Assembly (NCBI GenBank): GCA_900547105.1
Contig: URFL01000005.1
Span: 62,001-126,000, forward strand
Reading direction: 5' to 3'
Length of the DNA stretch: 64,000 bases
DNA from: an uncultured Oscillospiraceae bacterium
Lineage (GTDB): Bacteria > Bacillota > Clostridia > Oscillospirales > Acutalibacteraceae
In this document: piece after piece, positions 43,174 to 51,283 of the stretch
Numbering within the stretch: the first letter of the stretch is position 1
Layout: each line of letters begins with the position of its first letter
Notes under the pieces: model-generated
Told to the model about the DNA's origin: nothing
The model's input: the letters and a program-made list of their open reading frames with translations, nothing else
The model's database searches: none
Position numbers and translations under genes: made by a program

Positions 43174-43941
43174 ATGAACCAAACCGAACGCCGGTTATTC
43201 ATGATACAGTATTTACAAAAAGAGCGGGCAGATGCCGCAACGATAGCAATTCCCGCCGATTCATCGGCGCAGCGGCGACTGCTGCGGGCGCTGCTGAATG
43301 TGCGGCTTCCCCGCCCGGTCAGCGACGAATTTTTAGCGGTGCAGGATGCGTATCTGCAAACCGAGCTGACGCACAAAGGCGTCACGGATATACATCAGCT
43401 GTTGCCGGTGGAACCGGGGCTGTATCTATGGCAGGGCGACATCACCACCCTGCGGTGTGACGCCATCGTCAACGCCGCCAACAGCCGCCTTTTGGGTTGT
43501 TTTGCACCCAATCATGCCTGCATCGACAACTGCATCCACACCTTTGCGGGGGTGCAGCTGCGGCTGGCATGCCACGAGCTGATGCAGCAGCAAGGCTATC
43601 CGGAACCCACCGGGCAAGCGAAGATCACCCCCGCTTACAACCTGCCCTGCCGCTATGTGCTGCACACAGTGGGACCCATCATCAGCGCGCCGGTCACACC
43701 GCAGGATGACGAGCAGCTGGCAGATTGCTACCGTGCCTGTCTGGCGCTGGCAGCGGAAAAGGGACTGCACAGCGTGGCGTTTTGCTGCATTTCCACCGGC
43801 GAATTTCATTTTCCCAACCGACGCGCCGCTGAAATCGCGGTGAAAACCGTGCGCGCCTTTCAGGCACAGACCCCCATCGAGGTGATTTTCAATGTTTTCA
43901 AGGATATGGACTACGACATCTACCGGGAGCTTCTCGGATAA
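43174..43941 (+). CDS. Zinc-dependent macrodomain (protein-ADP-ribose hydrolase)
   Basis: 255 residues. The macrodomain begins near residue 85 with WQGDITTLRCDAIVNAANSR. The zinc-macro insertion GCFAPNHACIDNCIHTFAG carries the Cys/His ligands of the SirTM-linked class. Further ADP-ribose-binding elements are YVLHTVGP and FCCISTGEFHFP. It removes ADP-ribose from proteins. The SirTM gene overlaps its end by 50 nt, so the two work as a writer/eraser pair. Confidence 0.93.
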   Translation: MNQTERRLFMIQYLQKERADAATIAIPADSSAQRRLLRALLNVRLPRPVSDEFLAVQDAYLQTELTHKGVTDIHQLLPVEPGLYLWQGDITTLRCDAIVNAANSRLLGCFAPNHACIDNCIHTFAGVQLRLACHELMQQQGYPEPTGQAKITPAYNLPCRYVLHTVGPIISAPVTPQDDEQLADCYRACLALAAEKGLHSVAFCCISTGEFHFPNRRAAEIAVKTVRAFQAQTPIEVIFNVFKDMDYDIYRELLG

Positions 43942-44758
43942 AATAACCCAACTGAAAAAGGAGATTGACACCGCCGACGCCATCGTCATCGGTGCGGGCG
44001 CGGGGCTGTCCACCTCCGCCGGATTCGACTACAACGGCGAGCGGTTCCGGCAGCATTTCTCGGATTTTGAAAAAGAATACGGCTTTCACGATATGTATAC
44101 CGGCGGCTTTTATCCGTATGCCACACCGGAGGAATACTGGGCATATTGGAGCCGGTATATCCTTATCAACCGCTATGGGGATGCCCCCCGGCCGGTATAC
44201 AACGACCTGCGGCGGCTGGTGGAGGGGCGGGAGTATTTTGTGCTCACCACCAATGTGGATCACTGTTTTCAGAAAGCGGGATTCGACAAAAAGCGCCTGT
44301 TTTATACCCAAGGCGACTACGGTTTGTGGCAATGCGCCACGCCGTGTCATCAAAAGACTTATGATAACGAGGCGGTCGTGCGCCGTATGGTGGCGGAACA
44401 AGCTGACCGGCGGGTACCCACCGCGCTTGTTCCACGCTGTCCGGTGTGCGGCGGAGCGATGACCATGAATCTGCGCTGCGATGACCGCTTTGTGCAGGAC
44501 GAGGGATGGTATGCCGCTGCCGAGCGATACGAGGCGTTTTTGCGTCGTCATCGCTGCGGGCGGGTGCTGTTTTGGGAGCTGGGGGTGGGTATGAACACCC
44601 CCGCCATCATCAAGTTTCCGTTTTGGCGGATGACAGCGGACAATCCCGACGCGGTGTACGCCTGTATCAACCGGGGTGAAGCGGCATGTCCGGCCTCCAT
44701 TGAGCGGCGCGCCGTCTGCATCGATGCCGATATCGGGCGGGTGCTGCAGCAGCTTTGA
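43892..44758 (+). CDS. Class M sirtuin (SirTM), protein ADP-ribosyltransferase
   Basis: 288 residues from ATG 43892, preceded by GAGGTGATTTTC; the start lies inside the macrodomain gene. The NAD-binding motif IVIGAGAGLSTSAGFDYNG is near residues 31-49. The TTNVDHCF motif is near 119. A CPVCGGAMTMNLRC zinc-like pair follows. In SirTM systems the partner sirtuin ADP-ribosylates lipoylated GcvH-L during oxidative stress. No gcvH-L or lipoate ligase gene is next to this pair, which is unusual. Confidence 0.9.
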   Translation: MFSRIWTTTSTGSFSDKITQLKKEIDTADAIVIGAGAGLSTSAGFDYNGERFRQHFSDFEKEYGFHDMYTGGFYPYATPEEYWAYWSRYILINRYGDAPRPVYNDLRRLVEGREYFVLTTNVDHCFQKAGFDKKRLFYTQGDYGLWQCATPCHQKTYDNEAVVRRMVAEQADRRVPTALVPRCPVCGGAMTMNLRCDDRFVQDEGWYAAAERYEAFLRRHRCGRVLFWELGVGMNTPAIIKFPFWRMTADNPDAVYACINRGEAACPASIERRAVCIDADIGRVLQQL

Positions 44759-44766
44759 AAAAAGCA

Positions 44767-44795
44767 TAGACAAGCCGGAGGCGGGGTGCTATAAT
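44767..44795 (+). promoter_or_regulatory. Promoter of the GH71/99-like gene
   Basis: TAGACA, 17-nt spacer, TATAAT, 56 nt before the start codon. Confidence 0.7.
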
Positions 44796-44851
44796 AGCGG
44801 CACAATGCTTTGCACCACCGGTGCTATCACGAACAAGGAGGACTTCCTCTT

Positions 44852-46645
44852 ATGAATCAGTTTGCTGTTGCGCCCTCGCCCCAAACGCCGGAAAACGATC
44901 TGCTCACCAAAACCGCCGCCGGATACCAGGCATGGTTTCACGCGAGCGACGATTTGGATCACGGTTGGGGGCATTGGAGCCACCAGACCGCGCCCGAACC
45001 CGGCAATGTTCACCCCGAGCTGTTTCCGGATTTTCGGGAATATCCCGACGAGGTGATGCACACCGGGCGGTTTGACCCCTATCCCGACGGGCGGCCGGTG
45101 CGCTTTTATCAGGCACACGACGCGGGTACCATTGATGTGCATTTTCGCTGGATGCAGCAATACGGCATCGACGGCGTGGGTGTCCAGCGTTTTTACGGCA
45201 CCACCGACACCGCCCCCCAGCCGGAGCCGTCGCATCTGACCGCGATTCGCGCCGCCGCCGAGCGGTATGGGCGCGTGTTTTATGTGATGTACGACACCTC
45301 CGGCTGCGGACACGACGGCGCCAAAGCGATCGAGCGGTTCAAAGCGGATGTGCAGTATAATGTGGAAGGCAAAAAGCTGATCGCCTCCCCCGCCTATGCC
45401 CACGCCGACGGCAAGCCGGTGATTTGCATCTGGGGGCTGGCGGGCACCGAACCGGGGCGCTATCCGAACGCGCAGGACGCGCTGGAGCTGGTGCGCTGGC
45501 TGAAAGAGCGCGGCTATTTTGTGATCGGCGGACTGCCGGACAATCGGTGGACCGAAGTGACCGACGAGTATGCTGCGGTGTATGCGGCGCTGGATATGGC
45601 ATCGCCGTGGACGCCCGGACGCTTCCGCCCCGAAACGCTGCGCGCGTGGATCGGGCGGCATTTGAAGCGGGATCTCGCCTATTGCCGGGCGCACGGCATC
45701 CGCTATCAACCGGTGATGTTCCCCGGCTTTGCGTGGAGCAACTTCTGCGACGGCGGCGACCCCAACGCCACGCCGCGTCTGGCGGGTCAATTTTTGTGGG
45801 ATCAGGCGCGCTTGTATGCCGAGGCGGGGGTGCACCACGCGTATTTTGCGATGTTTGACGAATACGACGAGGGCACCGCGCTGGCGAAAGCGGCGCGTGA
45901 TTCGTTTGATCTGCCGCGCGGTTCGCAATATTTTCAAACGCTGTCGGCGGACGGGGTTTGGCTGTCGTCGGATTTTTATCTGCGCGAAGCGGGCGCGGTC
46001 ACGGCGATGCTGCGCGGCGAGCGCGCCATCACCGACACGCCGGAGCTTCCCCACTCCACCGGACCGGTGTACTGGCGCAACGGGTTTGAGCAGCGCGCCG
46101 CCACGCTAACGCTCAGCCGCGGACAGGTACGCGGCAGCGTGTGGCGTAATGTAGATGTGGGCGTGCCGGACGGCGCGGTGCTGGATCAGGAGGGTGTGCA
46201 ACTGGAAACCGCTGCCATCGTGCGCGGCCAGCGCGGTCGCCTCAGCTACACCGGCGACAACAGCTTCGCATTCAGCGGCATCGCCATCAACAACGGTGCG
46301 TGCGAGGTGCATTACCGGCTCGCCAAAACCGCCATTCCGGTGGTGGACGGGTTGCGGCTGCGGTATCGCTTGCGGGCGATCAACGAAGGTGGCTGCCGCG
46401 TCGGGGTGGATCTGGTCTTCAGCGACGGCAGCCGGTTGAGCGATCATTGCGCCGAGGTGCTGGCGGACAAATCACTCGCGGCCGGACGCTTTTCCCCCAA
46501 CGAGTGGTATGCGGTGGAGCATACGCTGCCCGCGGCGCTTACGGGACAAACCATCTGCGCGGTGACGGTGGCTTACACCTCCCCCGGCGAGGAGCGCTTT
46601 GCCGCCTATCTGGACGATGTGGTACTGGAAGTGCCCGCGGAATAA
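44852..46645 (+). CDS. Glycoside hydrolase family 71/99-like protein
   Basis: 597 residues from ATG 44852 (CAAGGAGGAC upstream); no signal peptide. A TIM-barrel part at about 25-380 carries FRWMQQYGIDGVGVQRFYG, YVMYDTSGCGHDGAKAIERF and GIRYQPVMFPGFAWSNFCDG, and ends FAMFDEYDEGTALAKAARDS, which fits the catalytic region of the GH71/99-like group (the DE pair near residue 340 is a candidate). A C-terminal beta module (about 420-597) resembles a carbohydrate-binding domain (YAVEHTLPAALTGQTICAVT). The specific glycan is unknown. Followed by tandem terminators. Confidence 0.85.
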   Translation: MNQFAVAPSPQTPENDLLTKTAAGYQAWFHASDDLDHGWGHWSHQTAPEPGNVHPELFPDFREYPDEVMHTGRFDPYPDGRPVRFYQAHDAGTIDVHFRWMQQYGIDGVGVQRFYGTTDTAPQPEPSHLTAIRAAAERYGRVFYVMYDTSGCGHDGAKAIERFKADVQYNVEGKKLIASPAYAHADGKPVICIWGLAGTEPGRYPNAQDALELVRWLKERGYFVIGGLPDNRWTEVTDEYAAVYAALDMASPWTPGRFRPETLRAWIGRHLKRDLAYCRAHGIRYQPVMFPGFAWSNFCDGGDPNATPRLAGQFLWDQARLYAEAGVHHAYFAMFDEYDEGTALAKAARDSFDLPRGSQYFQTLSADGVWLSSDFYLREAGAVTAMLRGERAITDTPELPHSTGPVYWRNGFEQRAATLTLSRGQVRGSVWRNVDVGVPDGAVLDQEGVQLETAAIVRGQRGRLSYTGDNSFAFSGIAINNGACEVHYRLAKTAIPVVDGLRLRYRLRAINEGGCRVGVDLVFSDGSRLSDHCAEVLADKSLAAGRFSPNEWYAVEHTLPAALTGQTICAVTVAYTSPGEERFAAYLDDVVLEVPAE

Positions 46646-46660
46646 CCGATAAAACAGTCA

Positions 46661-46692
46661 GCGGGGCAGCCGAAAACGGCTGTCCCGCTTTT
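46661..46692 (+). terminator. Terminator after the GH71/99-like gene
   Basis: GCGGGGCAGCCG / CGGCTGTCCCGC stem with an AAAA loop and TTTT. Confidence 0.8.
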
Positions 46693-46708
46693 CGCGTGCT
46701 AAAATGCG

Positions 46709-46743
46709 CGCAAAAAAGCCCGGTGCATACGCACCGGGCTTTT
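46709..46743. repeat. Left copy of a duplicated 35-nt terminator
   Basis: AAGCCCGGTGC/GCACCGGGCTT hairpin with A and T runs. The same 35 nt recur exactly at 47901-47935, bracketing the RING/zinc-ribbon gene. This copy can end that minus-strand gene. Confidence 0.85.
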
Positions 46744-46758
46744 CATTCTTGTGTACTA

Positions 46759-47766
46759 TCAGCTATTAAAAATTAATTCCACCCCATCCAAAAGATCTTC
46801 TTTAAACAAATGGTTGATATTTTCAATACTTTTGTCCTGTATCTTTATGGATTCGTCTGCCATCAAATCCTTTACCCTTTCGCGGGCAGCATTTTTCCTC
46901 CATTTTTCTAGCCTTTCACCGGTGTCATCCCAAGAATAGGCTTTTTCTTCATCCAAATCGGATAAGGTGCAAAAAAGTTCGTACTCATCCTTATCGCTAT
47001 CATAGGTATAACACCAGTAATTGCTAACAACGCCACCATAACTGTTCTTTCCACTAACCTTCAAAACAATATACTGTCCTTCTTGGTCATACCAAGCGTT
47101 TCTCAGTTTGAAAGAAGAAGGATCCTTCAATTCCTCTATTACATCCTTGCAAAGATAGGCAATCTGATTTTCGGTGAGTACATCTTCTTTTTCGTCGCTT
47201 CCCGCTCTTTCGTATGCCTGCGCATACGCTCCTTGAGCCAATAAATCGTCTGTTGACACCAGCAAACGCGGAATCAACAATACACCCGCCACCACCGCAG
47301 CGGAAATGCCCACTAACAACGCAACAATCAAAGCAACGATTTTCGCCGCTGACGATTTCTTTTGCACAACAGCACCGTTAACCGGATATACTACAGGAGG
47401 CGTATTTACTCCAGCCATATTTCCTGTGGGAGCACCACATTTTGGGCAAAACAGCTGATCCATTTGTAATTCTGCGCCGCAATTAACACAAGAAATTTGT
47501 TGTTCGCCGACCTTTAGCCTACCGCATTGAGTGCAAAAATTTTGGTCGTCGCCCAAAGCCGCTCCACAATTTGGGCATACATCCGCTACAGGAACATCAG
47601 GTATTACATCTGGATGTTCCGGACATCCAACTGTAGCGCATCCCTTATGCTGCTCCCAGCATCTCTCGTGATAAACAGCACCGCAAGATGGACATTCCTT
47701 GATTGCCTCACCCTCTTGGATATCCGTTTGACAAAACGGGCACACCTTACTAACACACGTTTCCAT
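46759..47766 (-). CDS. RING-type and zinc-ribbon membrane protein
   Basis: 335 residues from ATG 47766 (ATGGAGGATG upstream). Residues about 5-50 form a prokaryotic RING-like finger (CPFCQTDIQEGEAIKECPSC, YHERCWEQHKGCATVGC). Two zinc ribbons follow (CPNCGAAL...CTQCGR, CVNCGAEL...CPKCGAPT). A membrane segment lies near residues 145-170 (AAKIVALIVALLVGISAAVV). The C-terminal domain is extracytoplasmic, with NAWYDQEGQYIVLKVSGKN and NYWCYTYDSDKDEYELFC. Function unknown; a membrane stress sensor is possible. It is much more AT-rich than its neighbours and is bracketed by identical terminator copies, both signs of insertion. Confidence 0.82.
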   Translation of the reverse strand: METCVSKVCPFCQTDIQEGEAIKECPSCGAVYHERCWEQHKGCATVGCPEHPDVIPDVPVADVCPNCGAALGDDQNFCTQCGRLKVGEQQISCVNCGAELQMDQLFCPKCGAPTGNMAGVNTPPVVYPVNGAVVQKKSSAAKIVALIVALLVGISAAVVAGVLLIPRLLVSTDDLLAQGAYAQAYERAGSDEKEDVLTENQIAYLCKDVIEELKDPSSFKLRNAWYDQEGQYIVLKVSGKNSYGGVVSNYWCYTYDSDKDEYELFCTLSDLDEEKAYSWDDTGERLEKWRKNAARERVKDLMADESIKIQDKSIENINHLFKEDLLDGVELIFNS

Positions 47767-47818
47767 CGAAACACATCCTCCATCTTTCTTTTTCAACAAG
47801 GTCACATTTAACAAGTTA

Positions 47819-47847
47819 ATTATACAAAATATTTTGTTTTTCGTCAA
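47819..47847 (-). promoter_or_regulatory. Promoter of the RING/zinc-ribbon gene
   Basis: Minus strand TTGACG (47847-47842), 17-nt spacer, TATAAT (47824-47819), in very AT-rich DNA. Confidence 0.7.
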
Positions 47848-47900
47848 TATATATCGTATAAAAATAAATTTGTTGGCAAAAAGCAGTAGTGTTCCCACTA

Positions 47901-47935
47901 CGCAAAAAAGCCCGGTGCATACGCACCGGGCTTTT
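47901..47935. repeat. Right copy of the duplicated 35-nt terminator
   Basis: Exact match to 46709-46743. On the minus strand it can terminate the serC-serA transcript that ends at 47956. Confidence 0.85.
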
Positions 47936-47955
47936 TGTTTGAGTTAAGGGAAAGC

Positions 47956-49110
47956 TTACAACACCCGCACACGGATCACGCCGTCGATCGCCTGAATCTT
48001 CTGCAGGCTGTCGGCAGTCGGTGCATTGGCCAGATCCAAAATGGTGTACGCATACTCCTTTTTGGAGCGGTTGGTCTGGCTTTCGATGTTGTTGCCGGCG
48101 AACGCGCCGCTCACCTGCGACAGCACATCCGGCACATTGCGGTGCAGCACACACACACGCGCGCTGCCGCTGCGGGGAGCCGACACCGCCGGGAAGTTGA
48201 CCGAATGGGTGATGTTACCGTTTTCCAGATAATCGCGCAGCTCATCCGCCGCCATCACCGCACAGTTGTCCTCGCTTTCGGGAGTGGACGCACCCAGGTG
48301 CGGGATCGCCACCACATTTTCGACATCCAGCATATCGTCGTCGGGGAAATCCACCACATACGCCGCGACTTTGCCGTCCGCCAGCGCTTTTTTGATGTCG
48401 GCGGTATTGACCAGACCACCGCGCGCAAAGTTCAGCACCCGCACGCCGTCTTTCATCGCCTCAAACGCCGCTTCGTTCAGCATATTCTTGGTATCCGGCG
48501 TCAGCGGCACATGAATGGTGATATAATCGCAGTTTTCGTAAATCTCGGTCAGCGTTGCCGCGTGGTGCACGGTGCGGGACAGCTGCCACGCCGCGTCCAC
48601 CGACAGGAACGGATCGTAGCCGTACACTTCCATGCCGAGTTTTTCCGCCGCGTTGGCAACCAGCACGCCGATCGCGCCCAAACCGATCACGCCCAGCTTT
48701 TTGCCCATGATCTCGGGACCGGCAAAGTTGCTTTTGCCTTTTTCCACCAGCTTGCCGACCGCATCGCCCTCGCCCTTCAGCGTTTTCGCCCACTCGATCG
48801 CGGGGATCACTTTACGGGAAGAGATCAGCAGACCGGCCAGCACCAGCTCTTTCACCGCGTTGGCGTTGGCACCGGGGGTGTTGAACACCACGATGCCCTT
48901 TTCGCTGCACGCATCGATCGGGATGTTGTTGACACCCGCGCCCGCACGAGCGATAGCGCACAGATTTTCCGGCAGCTCCATATCGTGCATGGACGCCGAA
49001 CGCACCATGATACCGTCGGGATTTTCCACTTCGGTGCTCACGGTGTAACGGTTTTTGTCAAACCGCTCGGTGCCGCAAACGGCAATTTTGTTCAAAGTCA
49101 GAATATTCAT
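47956..49110 (-). CDS. serA: D-3-phosphoglycerate dehydrogenase
   Basis: 384 residues from ATG 49110 (AAGAAAGGG upstream). NAD-binding GKKLGVIGLGAIGVLVANAA; catalytic Arg near RAGAGVNNIPID, and the Glu/His in the VVAIPHLGASTPES segment. A C-terminal ACT domain (VLHRNVPDVLSQVSGAFAGN) provides serine feedback control; the middle regulatory domain of long SerA forms is absent. First step of serine synthesis; serC lies just upstream in the same operon. Confidence 0.95.
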   Translation of the reverse strand: MNILTLNKIAVCGTERFDKNRYTVSTEVENPDGIMVRSASMHDMELPENLCAIARAGAGVNNIPIDACSEKGIVVFNTPGANANAVKELVLAGLLISSRKVIPAIEWAKTLKGEGDAVGKLVEKGKSNFAGPEIMGKKLGVIGLGAIGVLVANAAEKLGMEVYGYDPFLSVDAAWQLSRTVHHAATLTEIYENCDYITIHVPLTPDTKNMLNEAAFEAMKDGVRVLNFARGGLVNTADIKKALADGKVAAYVVDFPDDDMLDVENVVAIPHLGASTPESEDNCAVMAADELRDYLENGNITHSVNFPAVSAPRSGSARVCVLHRNVPDVLSQVSGAFAGNNIESQTNRSKKEYAYTILDLANAPTADSLQKIQAIDGVIRVRVL

Positions 49111-49142
49111 AATAGCAGTAACCCTTTCTTGCCAGACGGACA

Positions 49143-50228
49143 TCAGCCGTTGGCTTTTTCAAACGCGGTCATAAAGGCGACCAGTTTCTCCACGCCTTCG
49201 ATCGGCATAGCATTGTAGATAGAGGCGCGCATACCGCCCACCGTGCGGTGACCCTTCAGGTTGACAAAGCCGGCCTCGGTCGATTCTTTAACAAACTTGG
49301 CATCCAGCTCGTCGTTGCCGGTCACAAACGGAATGTTCATCAGCGAGCGATCCTCTTTGACAACGGTACCCTTGAACAGCTTGGAGTTGTCCAGGAAATC
49401 GTAGATCAGCGCGGCTTTTTTCTCGTTGATCTCTTTCATCTTTTCCAGACCGCCGATGTCGTTTTTCAGCCACTCCAGCACCAGCTTGCAGATGTAGATG
49501 GTGTAGCAGGGCGGGGTGTTGAACATCGAGCCGTTGTCGGCGTGGGTCTGATAATTGAACATGGTGGGGGTGATCTCCTGCGCGTGACCGATCAGATCCT
49601 CGCGCACGATCACGACCGTCAGACCGGCCGGCGCCATGTTCTTCTGCGCGCCCGCATACAGCAGACCGAATTTGGACACATCGATCGGTTCAGACAGGAT
49701 GCAGGAAGAAATATCCGCCACCAGCGGCACATTGCCGGTTTCCGGCAGGGTGTGATATTTGGTGCCGTAGATGGTGTTGTTCATGCAGATGTGGAAATAG
49801 TCGGCATCCTTGGTGAAGGTAGCCGGATCCAGCTTCGGGATATAGGAGAAGGTCTTATCCTTAGAACTCGCCACCACATTGGCTTCGCCATAGCGCGCCG
49901 CTTCTTTATACGCTTTGGTCGCCCACTGGCCGGTCAGCACATAGTCGGCTTTGCCGCTGCCGGTCATCAGGTTCAGCGGCACCATCGCGAACTGGGACGA
50001 CGCGCCGCCCTGCAGGAACAGCACCTTATAGTTATCCGGAATGTTCATCACTTCGCGCAGCAGCGCTTCGCATTCTTTGATGATCCCGTCATACACTTTG
50101 GAACGGTGGGACATTTCCATAACCGACTGGCCGGAGCCCTTGTAATCCAACATTTCTGCTGCCGCCGTCTGCAAAACCTTTTCCGGCAGCATCGAAGGAC
50201 CCGCCGAAAAATTGTACACTCTTGCCAT
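49143..50228 (-). CDS. serC: Phosphoserine aminotransferase
   Basis: 361 residues from ATG 50228 (GGAGGTTTTGG upstream). PLP enzyme with RVYNFSAGPSMLPEKVL, the HRS motif MEMSHRSKVYDG, and the PLP lysine in YAGAQKNMAPAGL. Converts 3-phosphohydroxypyruvate to phosphoserine. Transcribed with serA; the stop of serC is 33 nt from the serA start. Confidence 0.96.
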   Translation of the reverse strand: MARVYNFSAGPSMLPEKVLQTAAAEMLDYKGSGQSVMEMSHRSKVYDGIIKECEALLREVMNIPDNYKVLFLQGGASSQFAMVPLNLMTGSGKADYVLTGQWATKAYKEAARYGEANVVASSKDKTFSYIPKLDPATFTKDADYFHICMNNTIYGTKYHTLPETGNVPLVADISSCILSEPIDVSKFGLLYAGAQKNMAPAGLTVVIVREDLIGHAQEITPTMFNYQTHADNGSMFNTPPCYTIYICKLVLEWLKNDIGGLEKMKEINEKKAALIYDFLDNSKLFKGTVVKEDRSLMNIPFVTGNDELDAKFVKESTEAGFVNLKGHRTVGGMRASIYNAMPIEGVEKLVAFMTAFEKANG

Positions 50229-50273
50229 AACCAAAACCTCCATCAAATACTTGGGAATTTGTTAATTGGTAAT

Positions 50274-50302
50274 ATTGTACTCTTTTGACGAAAGATAGTC
50301 AA
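50274..50302 (-). promoter_or_regulatory. Promoter of serC-serA
   Basis: Minus strand TTGACT (50302-50297), 17-nt spacer, TACAAT (50279-50274). No T-box or other riboswitch is seen in the short leader. Confidence 0.7.
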
Positions 50303-50366
50303 TGTGCAATTGCACAGAATTTCAAAAAAATTTCCGGTGTCGCCCACCGGCAATTTGTAATTTTGC

Positions 50367-50395
50367 TTGCATTTCAAACGAGGAAACGATATAAT
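50367..50395 (+). promoter_or_regulatory. Promoter of the redox-sensing operon
   Basis: TTGCAT, 17-nt spacer, TATAAT, 45 nt before the first gene. Confidence 0.75.
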
Positions 50396-50440
50396 ATGGT
50401 TAATTTATCAAAAAACTTTGCACAAGAAAGGACAAAAGCT

Positions 50441-50794
50441 ATGATGACGGTGGAAGATGTCCGGCGTATTTTGCGCGCCGAGCTGGTGTGCGGCGACGAA
50501 AAGCGCCAAACCGAGGTCCATAACGCCTGCGGCAGCGATATGATGAGCGATGTGCTGGCATTTGTGAAAGACCAGTCGGTGCTGCTCACGGGGCTGGTCA
50601 ATCCGCAGGTGATCCGCACCGCGGAAATGATGGATATGGTCTGTATCGTGTTCGTGCGCGGCAAAGAGCCGTCGCCGGATATGATCGCGCTGGCAGAAGA
50701 GCGCGGCATTGTGCTGATGACCACACCGCTGCGTATGTTCACCGCCTGCGGGCTGCTGTATGCTGGCGGACTCAGCGGCGGCGAAGACAGCTGA
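50441..50794 (+). CDS. DRTGG-domain protein
   Basis: 117 residues from ATG 50441 (AGAAAGGACAA upstream). The fold fits the DRTGG domain (LAFVKDQSVLLTGLVNPQVI, AEERGIVLMTTPLRMFTACG). The domain is associated with phosphotransacetylase and CBS-containing proteins and is thought to bind a small ligand. It opens an operon with a HATPase and a hydrogenase-like protein; a second, related copy lies at 52563-52895. Confidence 0.85.
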   Translation: MMTVEDVRRILRAELVCGDEKRQTEVHNACGSDMMSDVLAFVKDQSVLLTGLVNPQVIRTAEMMDMVCIVFVRGKEPSPDMIALAEERGIVLMTTPLRMFTACGLLYAGGLSGGEDS

Positions 50795-50813
50795 CGGCGG
50801 GAGGATAAGCAAC

Positions 50814-51233
50814 ATGGGGATTCATTTGCATTATGTCGTCCCCGGGGACGATTTTACCCAAGCGGGCGCGGCCTCCGGCGCGGTGAAATCCAAGCTGAAA
50901 CAACTGGGGTTTGACGCCCAGGTCATTCGCCGGGTGGCGATCGCGATGTACGAAGCCGAGATCAACATGGTCATCCACGCCGGCGGCGGCGAGGCGGATA
51001 TTGATATTCAGCCGGATCGCATCGTGATGGTGCTGACCGATCACGGCCCCGGTATTCCGGATATCGACCAGGCGATGCAGGAGGGCTGGTCCACCGCTCC
51101 CGACCAGGTGCGGTCGCTCGGATTCGGCGCCGGTATGGGGCTGCCGAACATTAAAAAATACACCGATCAATTGCAGATCGACACCGCCATTGGGCAAGGC
51201 ACCTGCATGACCATGGCGGTTACCGTGGCGTAA
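50814..51233 (+). CDS. GHKL ATPase, anti-sigma/serine-kinase-like
   Basis: 139 residues from ATG 50814 (GGGAGGATAAG upstream). HATPase boxes: N box VAIAMYEAEINMVIHAGGG, G1 LTDHGPGIPDIDQAM and G2 GFGAGMGLPNIKKYT. The protein is like RsbW/SpoIIAB kinases but a solitary unit in a redox operon. It could switch a sigma factor or a phosphorylated partner in response to the neighbouring hydrogenase-like sensor; that is inference. Confidence 0.88.
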   Translation: MGIHLHYVVPGDDFTQAGAASGAVKSKLKQLGFDAQVIRRVAIAMYEAEINMVIHAGGGEADIDIQPDRIVMVLTDHGPGIPDIDQAMQEGWSTAPDQVRSLGFGAGMGLPNIKKYTDQLQIDTAIGQGTCMTMAVTVA

Positions 51234-51283
51234 ACAGTGGACCCCGCTGCCCCGGCAGCGGGAACATGGAGGAGTGTCCGTTT

